Shown: in pieces, positions 1-8,082 of the stretch
Layout of the letters: the number at the start of each line of letters is the position of its first letter
Numbering within the stretch: position 1 is the first letter of the stretch
Assembly: GCA_965205255.1 (NCBI GenBank)
Contig: OZ242051.1
Location: 3,162,001-3,226,000 of the forward strand
DNA from: G965205255 sp965205255
GTDB lineage: Bacteria; Pseudomonadota; Gammaproteobacteria; Pseudomonadales; Endozoicomonadaceae
Reading direction: 5' to 3'
DNA: 64,000 bases
Notes under the pieces: generated by a model
Databases searched by the model: none
Seen by the model: the letters and a program-made list of their open reading frames with translations, nothing else
What the model was told of the DNA's origin: nothing
Translations under genes and position numbers: made by a program

Positions 1-551
1 TTTTAACCGGTGCCCGTACGCCGATGATCTGGCGAGGTCCTATGGCTAGTAAGGCGCTACAGCAAATGCTACTGCAAACCTGGTGGAAAGATCTGGATAT
101 TTTGCTAGTGGATATGCCTCCTGGTACTGGTGATATTCAGCTTACTCTGTCTCAACGAACCACTTTATCTGGTGCTGTTATTGTGACGACCCCTCAAAAT
201 ATAGCGCTACTGGATGCAGAGCGGGGTATTGAAATGTTTCGCAAAGTAAATGTTCCGGTTCTTGGTATTATTGAGAATATGTCAGGTCATACATGTTCAG
301 AATGTGGTCATACGGAATATATCTTTGGTGAACAGGGGGGAGTAAAACTTTCAAAGGATTATCAGGTACCGTTTTTAGGTACCTTACCATTGAGCCTTAA
401 CATCAGACAGCAGGCAGATGACGGTTATCCAACAGTGATTGCAGAGCCTGCAGGTAGCGTTACCGATAGTTATAAGTCTATTGCGCAGGCTATGATTAAT
501 CAGGTTCAAAGTAGCAAGATCAAAATACCAGATATTGAAATTGGTTCGTAA
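1..551 (+). CDS. mrp: Mrp/ApbC iron-sulfur carrier ATPase, 3' part only
   Basis: The reading frame is open from base 3, so the gene starts before the window and only its C-terminal half is here. The residues before the first in-window ATG (LTGARTPMIWRGPM) continue the family's conserved block. Family features visible are the VDMPPGTGD motif of this MinD/Mrp-type P-loop ATPase group and a C-x2-C pair (Cys codons at 294 and 303), which in Mrp proteins binds a transferable 4Fe-4S cluster at the dimer interface. Known role of the family: cytosolic carrier in iron-sulfur protein maturation. The stop at 549-551 is intact. A duplicated segment begins 20 bases downstream, at 571. Confidence 0.9.
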   Translation, partial: LTGARTPMIWRGPMASKALQQMLLQTWWKDLDILLVDMPPGTGDIQLTLSQRTTLSGAVIVTTPQNIALLDAERGIEMFRKVNVPVLGIIENMSGHTCSECGHTEYIFGEQGGVKLSKDYQVPFLGTLPLSLNIRQQADDGYPTVIAEPAGSVTDSYKSIAQAMINQVQSSKIKIPDIEIGS

Positions 552-1166
552 GTAAGTACACAGATTCACTGTATAAGGTGAAAGTAATTATACAGTAACT
601 TGTTTCTAGCTTCTGCTCTAAACATACCTTTCGTAGCTCCGGTTGAAGGCAGGGTAACCTGTTTTTATTAAGCAGCAGGTTTTGGTTGAACCATGATATT
701 TTGTTTATAACCATACAAATACGTTTCTTTTTTTTCGGTCATTGTTTAGTTGTCGTTTTTTATACCAACACCTGCTTCCAACTTCTTATTGCGTTACTCT
801 TCTGATCTTGCTGTTATGGGTTGAAGCTCCTCGTGATAGCGGGCACTTGGCCTTTAACTGTAAGCCATAAACGCATGCTACCAAAAGCAGTTAGAAACAA
901 GTCTTGGTATTATTTATTAACTAATAAATATGTTATTTCTACCTAAGAAAATAATCATTTATCATGATACTCACGAATAAAAGATAAAATATTAGATTTA
1001 CTGCCGGTTTATTCCTATTTTCTTTCGTGTAGGTCTTGCTACTATGATGATTCATTCTATAGGAAAATCTACCTATTTTATTTTCTTATACTATTGGTTT
1101 TGTGCTGAATCTCAGTAAATCCACAAAAAAATCATTCAGAGTCTATTCCGATTTTAGTTACTTCTT
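552..1166. other. Spacer after mrp, upstream region of Rhs copy 1
   Basis: No gene is supported here. Bases 571-1166 recur almost unchanged at 15481-16075 before Rhs copy 3. From about 753 onward the sequence also recurs before copies 4 and 5, and partly before copy 2. The spacer contains a MITE-like element (762-910). A weak promoter candidate, TTGCTA (1036-1041) and TATAGG (1058-1063) with a 16-base spacer, is kept before copies 3-5 but lost before copy 2. No clear Shine-Dalgarno sequence precedes the Rhs start. Confidence 0.5.
762..910 (+). repeat. MITE-like element, full copy (149 bp)
   Basis: The left end ATACCAACACCTGCTTCCAA and the reverse complement of the right end, ATACCAAGACTTGTTTCTAA, form imperfect terminal inverted repeats of about 22 bp. 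It has no coding capacity. Full copies of the same length lie at 15671-15819, 22589-22737 and 29501-29649. Confidence 0.7.
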
Positions 1167-4100
1167 ATGAAAGCTTACTATCATGGTTCTGTTATTATGT
1201 TCTTATACCATTTTCTTGTTTATTTGTCAGTATTTTCAATGTGTATTATACCTGTTGAACAGGTTGTTTTCGCCTGTGAAAAGGTACACATTGCTATTGA
1301 TAAGACGAGCAGAAAGTCAAAGTATATCCCATATTCATCTAACACCGGTTCAATATCAACTAAATTATCGTCGTTTAATTCCCCTGTTTTCAAACCATTA
1401 CCAACGGTAAATCACCGTAGCTGGCAGGCATTCGCTCAGGCATCCGTTAACTCAACAGCATTGCCCTCTAACGCCAACAGTTTTCACGGTGAAGCGAATG
1501 CTTCGGTTGATCCAAGAACCGGCAGCGTATCGTTTGGAATGGTCGTGGCGAGCACTTTGTATGATCAGGGACAGAGCAAAAGAGATCTGATGCTTTCATA
1601 TGCCGGCAACTCTTTAGCTCATGGTACCGGTAGGCTGGGTCTGGGATCACACTGGACATTTAATGTAGGTACCGAACATCCGTCTTTTTCTGAGGTTTTA
1701 GGTCATAAAACCACCGATATAACTACCGGTGACGGTCACAGTTTTACCATGGTCAGTGATCGGAATAAACAGGGTCAGATATACTGGCATCCCCTGCGGC
1801 ACAAATTAGGTGATGTGACTATTACCGGTGAGCCCGGTGACTGGACTATCGCTACTGCCTCTGGTACCCGTGAACATTTACAATATGGTTATGAAGATTG
1901 GGAAGAGGGGCATGACGGGCAGCGAGTATGGTTTTATTATGATCGCAATGGACCTGCCGATATTACCCGTCGTTTGCTTTATGTATGCAGTCATCCTCTT
2001 ACTCTGACCCAAGTTGAAGGGGTAGATAATGCCTGTAAAAACGAAGGTGTCCGAATAACGTATCTGGGAAGTAAGGTTACTGTACACGGACAGCAAGACA
2101 TTGTCTTGCATTTAGGTCAGGTCAGGGGTGAAAATACTGTCCAGTTTGTTTCCATGCCCTCTTTTAACAGTAAAAGTGTTGCAGGTGGCAACAAACCCTC
2201 ACTGATGCGTTTTGATTATGATGAGCAGGGCAGCTATCCCCAGCTGTTGAAAACAGTCACCGAGCCTTCAGGAAAATCTAGCACATTTCTTTACAATGAT
2301 GAGTCAGATCGCAGTACCTCAGAACCTCAGGGGTTACCTGAAGGGCTTAGTCAGGGGCACCTGCCGGTGGTGACAGAAGAGATAACTACTCCAGCACCTG
2401 TAAACAGTCAGGTCATTCCTACCCGAAAGGTGTGGTATCAATACAGCGGTGGACCTTCTGATCAGCATAATTTTACCGGTTATCTTAGTGGTATCAGTAA
2501 CGAGCCTGGAAAAGATAACTTATTTGATCGTGCTGATGATTACACGTACACGGTTTCCAAAGACAATGGCCTGACGACTACAACCACAATTTATAACAGG
2601 TATCACCTTCCACTGACTGTTTCTCAGGCTGACGATTTACGCCACTCGCTCATAGCCAGAAATGATGTCACCTATTCGCCGTGGAAAGGAACCACTTTTT
2701 CCGAACTGCCTTCAACGTACTCCCTTCCGAAGCAAACTACTAAAACCTTGTATGCCTTAACCCGCGACGGGCCGGACAGTGCGGTATTTCCTGCTAAAGT
2801 GTTACAGCAAAAAGCGTATGATAACAATGGTCAGATGATCTGGCAGCAGGATGCTTATGGCAGGCAGACTTTTATTCAGTATTGTCCGTTACAAGGTGAT
2901 AGTCATTGCCCGAAAATGGACCCCGACTGGCCACAGGTGACATTGCCTGAAAAGGTAATACAGCTTCCTTCTAGGCAAACGCCTGCTGGGAGCAGACCGT
3001 TTGTCAGTTTTGCTACCACAGGTCATCAGTCTTGTGGTGTGGAAGTGGAATTTAACTATACAGTAATCCCTGTCGCTCAAAAATACAGGGTACGCATAAA
3101 AAAGTATCAGCAATTGTTAAAGCGACAATGGCATACCGTTCGGCAATTATGGAGTAGTGCTCACCACAGTAGAACGAATGGGTTAACTTCCTCCAAATTG
3201 TTCAGTCAAAGCCGTTTTTCTCATGAGGTAGGAGAAGACAATTCAGGGCAAGCAGGGAGCTGGCAGGTGGTTACTAAAACTGTCGGAACAGTTTCACCTA
3301 GTGTTATCACTGACATTAAACCTGGAGATGCTTTACCTGAACTGTCACCCAGTCAGTTAATTACAGGCACACATTTTCAGTATAATACTGACCAGAGTAG
3401 TTTAACTTATGGTCAGTTAATTGGGCTGAGTGTCTCAAAATATAATCAGCCTGCGGTGTTAGCAACGGGACAATCACAGCTTGCCGGTAGCGGGCAACCT
3501 GAACAGGTATCTTTTAACGTTATTCACAACATCAATAACAGATTGCACACCTTTACCACTGATATCGAAGTAGCTCAGAAGCAACCCCCTTCAGATATTC
3601 ACAACATTAACCGGTTACTGGCGGCAGGTGATGGAAGTCTGTCGTTAGGAAAAACAGTTTATTCACTGACCAGTGGTGTAAAACTGTCTAATGATGACCC
3701 TTTGAAAACCTTGCATATTGATTGGACTTACGACATTTGGCAACGTCCTGTTAAAGAAGTGATTACCCCAGAAACAGGGGGGCTTGCCCAGACGACCCAC
3801 TGGACATATATTTTCAACAGCAAAGAAGCTGCAACAGTGACGACCCTGCCAGGGGGCACTCAAAACAAAGTCGTTTATGCCGGAGGCGGGAAAAATCAGG
3901 TGATTTTATCAGACTGGCATCGTAGTAAAGCACAGGCTGGTGCACCGATGACAGGGACATCGAACTGGATACAAGACAGTGCCATGACCTACACAGCTAC
4001 CGGAAATCTGAGCAGTAAAACAACCTTTCATGCCGCAGACCATAACGGTAAAACCATTGGGCTGACCAGCCATTATGGTTATGATTTACTGAATCGTCCT

Positions 4101-7100
4101 GTATGGAAAAAATCTGCCGATGGTACTATCAGCGTTCAGGCACGTAACGATTCTCAGATGTTGCTGATGAGTTATCAGGTAGCCACAGGCAGAGACAATC
4201 GGGGCGAAAAGCTGGCACCTGATTTAAGCGTTGTGCAATCAAACACTATTGGAAAACCTGTCGCTGAGTACACCTTTGCATTAGCACCTGATGTAAAGGT
4301 CAATGGAAAACCGTTATATACGCCTCAGCTGAAAAAAACACTCATTGCACTGGAAAGTCAGCTGATCTCTGCAAAGAGTCTGAAAACAGTACAGAGTTAT
4401 GGCTTATTACCCCCCGGCGGAAAAAATGGCTTGTTTGCCTTTGTGAACGAAGCGATTAAGGCAAAGGCATGGTTATCTGAATCGGCCACTGAGTATGACG
4501 GTAATGGTCGCAGAACAGAACAGACCTTGCCCAACGGTACACAAATTCACTGGCAGTGGCAACATGGAAACTTGGTTTCCACCACTACACCCAATGGCAG
4601 TATGATTCACGACAGTTTTGATATTCAGGGCAATAAAACTTCCCGTTGTGTGCAACCTGTGGGGCAAGCCGTGTGCCATATATTAGGTAGTCGAGGTTAT
4701 GACGACGAAGGTAATCTTGCCTGGCAGACAGACGAGTATGGTAATACTAACAGGTATACCTACGATGCAGATGGCCGGTTACTCAGCATGACAACGGCGG
4801 CGACAAAAACCGAGAAATCGCATCAGTTTACCTTCACTTACAATAGTTTTGCGATCACCAGTGCATCCGTGGATGGTGTCACTTTTGTTATTTACACCTA
4901 TGATCCATCAACATGGCAAATAACTGATAAAGAAGATGTGATCAGTCATTTGCATTACGACTATGATCCTGATACAGGTTTTCTAATAAAAGTCACCCGT
5001 AGTACACCGATAACATTAAAGTCTCCTCCGAGAATAGATTATCCAACAGGTACTGAAAGTGTTGCATACGATCGTTATGGTGCCCCTGTGAGTCTGAAAG
5101 ATTTAGCCGGAAACATATATTCAGCAATTCATGATGAACTGGGTAGGGTTTTACAGTCACAGGTGACTTTACCCGGCTCAACTCAGCCGACATTGCTGTC
5201 CAGTGTCACCTATGCGCCTTATTTTAACCGACCTGCCATGTCAACTAACGGGGTAGGTGTGGTTCGTCGTTTTATTTATAATGATTTAGGGTCGCTTGAA
5301 AGCACTGTTGATGAAAGAGATAATGTAATTTTACAGCAACTTAGCTATACCTATGATGTTAAAACTCATAATATTACAACGCTGACTAGAACAGAGAAAA
5401 ATAACAGTGCCACCCAGACTTATACCTATGATAAAAACACGAATAGTCTGACAGATATGACCTGTAGCGTCACCGGCAAACTAGGCACCGCCAGTATATT
5501 ATGCCCAGAAGATACAGATGTATCGGGCAGTAACCTAACAACCCCATCGATTATCACCTCACAACATTATACGTTTGATCAATGGAATAACATTAAGACG
5601 GTGAATGAGACGCTGGTTACCTCTGCTGGAAAAAACACAAGCAAAACGACTCATTATACGTATGCCGGGCCTTCTGAATCTCGTAGTGATGATTATGATC
5701 CGCATCGTATGATCGCTTTCAGTACAGAGTGGGCAACCAATGCTTCAAACTTTAATGCTCGTCCAAAAATGATCACTTATGATGGTTCAGGAAGAATTAC
5801 TCAGGATGCCGATGGTAACACTCTGCATTACAATGCTTTTGGTCAACAGGATAGTTTTACCAACCATAAGACAGGAGAAAAAACCCTTTACCGGTATGAC
5901 AGTGCAGGTCATCAGGTGGTAGAGCAGCCATTTGATGCACGGGGCAAAGCCTTACAGCCACCTTTGTATATGATTTATCAGGGTAATGATATTATTGAAC
6001 AGGTGCAAAGCGATGCTCATGGCACAATGCATAACAGTGTTGAGCTTGGAGGAGTTGCTCACAGTGAGGATGGTGTGATTAATCGCTGGTATCTGCATGA
6101 CTATAAAGGAGATGTACTGGTTACCCTTAATGGTTCCGGGCAAAGCGTCAGCGATCATGTTTACAGCCCTTATGGCATGGATGATAATCTTTCTGACAAA
6201 AGGGCACAGGCACTACCGGAAAAGTTTAAACTAACGACACAGAATAACTGGTGGAAAAGTCATCAGCCGGGGTTTGATAACCAGATGAGTGATCCGGCTA
6301 CAGGGTATCAGTTTTTAGGGGGAGGATACCGATCTTATAATCCGGTATACCGGCACTTTATGAGTCATGATAGTTACAGCCCGTTCAAAAAAATAGATGG
6401 TTATGGATTTGGCGATAATAATCCGGTAATGAACACTGACCCAACAGGTCATATGCCCAAATGGCTGGGCTATGCGCTAGGAGGCTTAAGTATTGCCATG
6501 TCTGTTGTCTCTGCCGTATTGCTACCGGTGGTTGCTGTGGGGGCTGCCAGTGCAGCCGGAGCTGCCGCTGCAGGTATAGCCTCGGGTGTTGCTAGTGGTG
6601 TTACCATGGCAGTTGGCACAGCTTCAGGAGGGTTACAAATTGCAGGTACCGCATTACCAAAAAATAAAAATCTTGCCATTGCTAACCAAGCGTTTGGTAT
6701 TGCAAATGGTGTGGTAGCATTCGGAATGGGTTTCGCGATCGGTTTTTCCGGTGTTGCCAGTGCTGCCAACGCTGTCACGGGTGCTGAAAAACTAACCAGT
6801 TCAATGATCATAACATCTGGCGTTAGCGGTAGTCTTTCGGGATTAACCGGTGAGGCCGGCTCAGTCATTGGTATGGGAATGACGGTTAACCCTGGTTTGG
6901 CAGACAAAGCGGGGTTTGCAACAGCAGTAAATGTCTTGGGGGATGTATCCATGGCATTGATGACCGTATCAGTAGAATCCGGACTGGGTGCTGGCATTGG
7001 TCTTTTTGCACGCAGAGGAGAAGGCTCTGTAAAGGAGGTAGGTACGACCCCAGAAGAGAAACCATTAAAGACGCTGTGTGTTAAAAGAATACGTACATTA

Positions 7101-7559
7101 AGACAACTTGAGGGTGGAAATCGCAGAGAGGTATATACAGATGGAACAAGGGTCTACAAGTTGACAGAGCGTCTTGAAGGTGCAAAGGTTCCTCCTGCAG
7201 AATCGGAAAGACTGTATTCAATGAATCTAGCTAGGATTGTGCCAGACTTGGAAGCTGAAAGATTAAATTTACTTTATAAGTCATCAGAATTTTACGGTGG
7301 CAGGTATGCACGTTATGCAACTACCAGGGTTTATCTTGATATTCATGGGGGCTTTGTTGTTACCGATGCACCTTTTATTCCAGGTGAATATCCAGAAAGC
7401 TACGATCAAGAGGTTCTTCCTGAATATAATAGAATTAATATGATGCACATTTATGTCCATTCTGAGAAAAAGGCCTCTAGTTTTGTCGTTTATCCGGGTA
7501 CAACAGATATATTGCCTGTTAATGGAAAAGATTTTTCCCGGGTTTTCTTGGACAAATGA
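1167..7559 (+). CDS. Rhs/YD-repeat protein, copy 1 (2130 aa)
   Basis: Giant secreted Rhs-family protein. A hydrophobic Sec-type signal lies at residues 11-36; a Cys follows directly (V-F-A-C), so a lipoprotein is possible, although Phe at -2 is atypical. The N-terminal domain carries DPRTGS (115-120). YD-type repeats (for example RYTYDADGRL) run through the middle. The Rhs-associated core is at about 1705-1765, ending NTDPTG (1756-1761). A Gly/Ala-rich, membrane-helix-like stretch (about 1766-1950) and a 180-residue tip follow. No PAAR, VgrG-linked or TcdB-type N-terminus is seen, and no adjacent immunity-like ORF. The second ATG (1197) is the only start shared with copy 2 and may be the true start; neither has a Shine-Dalgarno sequence. 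The function of the tip is unknown. Confidence 0.9.
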   Translation: MKAYYHGSVIMFLYHFLVYLSVFSMCIIPVEQVVFACEKVHIAIDKTSRKSKYIPYSSNTGSISTKLSSFNSPVFKPLPTVNHRSWQAFAQASVNSTALPSNANSFHGEANASVDPRTGSVSFGMVVASTLYDQGQSKRDLMLSYAGNSLAHGTGRLGLGSHWTFNVGTEHPSFSEVLGHKTTDITTGDGHSFTMVSDRNKQGQIYWHPLRHKLGDVTITGEPGDWTIATASGTREHLQYGYEDWEEGHDGQRVWFYYDRNGPADITRRLLYVCSHPLTLTQVEGVDNACKNEGVRITYLGSKVTVHGQQDIVLHLGQVRGENTVQFVSMPSFNSKSVAGGNKPSLMRFDYDEQGSYPQLLKTVTEPSGKSSTFLYNDESDRSTSEPQGLPEGLSQGHLPVVTEEITTPAPVNSQVIPTRKVWYQYSGGPSDQHNFTGYLSGISNEPGKDNLFDRADDYTYTVSKDNGLTTTTTIYNRYHLPLTVSQADDLRHSLIARNDVTYSPWKGTTFSELPSTYSLPKQTTKTLYALTRDGPDSAVFPAKVLQQKAYDNNGQMIWQQDAYGRQTFIQYCPLQGDSHCPKMDPDWPQVTLPEKVIQLPSRQTPAGSRPFVSFATTGHQSCGVEVEFNYTVIPVAQKYRVRIKKYQQLLKRQWHTVRQLWSSAHHSRTNGLTSSKLFSQSRFSHEVGEDNSGQAGSWQVVTKTVGTVSPSVITDIKPGDALPELSPSQLITGTHFQYNTDQSSLTYGQLIGLSVSKYNQPAVLATGQSQLAGSGQPEQVSFNVIHNINNRLHTFTTDIEVAQKQPPSDIHNINRLLAAGDGSLSLGKTVYSLTSGVKLSNDDPLKTLHIDWTYDIWQRPVKEVITPETGGLAQTTHWTYIFNSKEAATVTTLPGGTQNKVVYAGGGKNQVILSDWHRSKAQAGAPMTGTSNWIQDSAMTYTATGNLSSKTTFHAADHNGKTIGLTSHYGYDLLNRPVWKKSADGTISVQARNDSQMLLMSYQVATGRDNRGEKLAPDLSVVQSNTIGKPVAEYTFALAPDVKVNGKPLYTPQLKKTLIALESQLISAKSLKTVQSYGLLPPGGKNGLFAFVNEAIKAKAWLSESATEYDGNGRRTEQTLPNGTQIHWQWQHGNLVSTTTPNGSMIHDSFDIQGNKTSRCVQPVGQAVCHILGSRGYDDEGNLAWQTDEYGNTNRYTYDADGRLLSMTTAATKTEKSHQFTFTYNSFAITSASVDGVTFVIYTYDPSTWQITDKEDVISHLHYDYDPDTGFLIKVTRSTPITLKSPPRIDYPTGTESVAYDRYGAPVSLKDLAGNIYSAIHDELGRVLQSQVTLPGSTQPTLLSSVTYAPYFNRPAMSTNGVGVVRRFIYNDLGSLESTVDERDNVILQQLSYTYDVKTHNITTLTRTEKNNSATQTYTYDKNTNSLTDMTCSVTGKLGTASILCPEDTDVSGSNLTTPSIITSQHYTFDQWNNIKTVNETLVTSAGKNTSKTTHYTYAGPSESRSDDYDPHRMIAFSTEWATNASNFNARPKMITYDGSGRITQDADGNTLHYNAFGQQDSFTNHKTGEKTLYRYDSAGHQVVEQPFDARGKALQPPLYMIYQGNDIIEQVQSDAHGTMHNSVELGGVAHSEDGVINRWYLHDYKGDVLVTLNGSGQSVSDHVYSPYGMDDNLSDKRAQALPEKFKLTTQNNWWKSHQPGFDNQMSDPATGYQFLGGGYRSYNPVYRHFMSHDSYSPFKKIDGYGFGDNNPVMNTDPTGHMPKWLGYALGGLSIAMSVVSAVLLPVVAVGAASAAGAAAAGIASGVASGVTMAVGTASGGLQIAGTALPKNKNLAIANQAFGIANGVVAFGMGFAIGFSGVASAANAVTGAEKLTSSMIITSGVSGSLSGLTGEAGSVIGMGMTVNPGLADKAGFATAVNVLGDVSMALMTVSVESGLGAGIGLFARRGEGSVKEVGTTPEEKPLKTLCVKRIRTLRQLEGGNRREVYTDGTRVYKLTERLEGAKVPPAESERLYSMNLARIVPDLEAERLNLLYKSSEFYGGRYARYATTRVYLDIHGGFVVTDAPFIPGEYPESYDQEVLPEYNRINMMHIYVHSEKKASSFVVYPGTTDILPVNGKDFSRVFLDK

Positions 7560-7580
7560 ATTGCTGATGTTAATTAACTA

Positions 7581-7826
7581 ATACAAAAAACTGCGTCTAG
7601 CTTTTTATTGTGCTATTTTTTTGACCTTGATGTTATGCGTGGAAGTTCTACGCCATAGCTGGCTATTACTCGTTTTTTATACCAACACCTGCTTCCAACT
7701 TCTTATTGCGTTACTCTTCTGATCTTGCTGTTATGGGTTGAAGCTCCTCGTAATAGCGGGCACTTAACCTTTAACTGTAAGCCATAAACGCATGCTATCA
7801 AAAGTAGTTAGAAACAAAAAATAATA
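7581..7826 (+). repeat. Truncated plus near-full MITE-like copies at unit junction 1/2
   Basis: Bases 7581-7678 match the left two thirds of the element downstream of the array (14471-14629). They are fused at TCGTTTTTT to a copy of the upstream element (7679 to about 7826). The right inverted repeat of this second copy has decayed (gtagttagaaacaaaaaataat). Confidence 0.65.
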
Positions 7827-7939
7827 ATTTATTAACTAATAAATATGTTATTTCTACCTGAGAAAAGAATCATTTATCATGATACCCACGAATAAAAGAT
7901 AAAACATCACATTTTCTGCCGGTTTATTCTTATTTTCTT

Positions 7940-8065
7940 TCATGCAGGGAGTGCTACTCTGTGACTTTTTTTAAGGATAAAACTTTCAGTTGCAGTTTTT
8001 CATGCTATTGATTTTTTTTAAAAAGCTGTAAATTAACGAATATATTTTTGACGCAAAGGTTTGCT
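7940..8065 (+). promoter_or_regulatory. Diverged 5' region of Rhs copy 2
   Basis: The roughly 125 bases before copy 2 differ from the conserved upstream sequence of copies 1, 3, 4 and 5. They lack the TTGCTA-16-TATAGG pair's -10 half, the Met-Lys-Ala-Tyr-Tyr start and the cttatgaaagc context. The replacement is very rich in T/A runs. I see no clear new promoter, only that regulation or translation start must differ. Confidence 0.4.
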
Positions 8066-8082
8066 GTCATGGGTCTGTTATT

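Larger units (their letters stand above)
7560..8082. other. Spacer between Rhs copies 1 and 2
   Basis: No gene is supported. The first half holds a truncated plus a near-full MITE-like copy joined at TCGTTTTTT. From about 7940 to 8065 the sequence no longer resembles the upstream region of the other four copies; similarity resumes at about 8069 (gggtctgttattatg). A short frame starting at 8048 is out of frame with the Rhs gene and is not a gene. Confidence 0.6.

Noticed and set aside
6470..6997. Minus-strand open frame of 175 codons, Ala/Pro/Thr-rich, repeated in every Rhs copy (up to 219 codons in copies 4 and 5)
   Set aside because: It is the antisense of the Gly/Ala-rich Rhs segment; the composition follows from the sense codons and there is no start signal.
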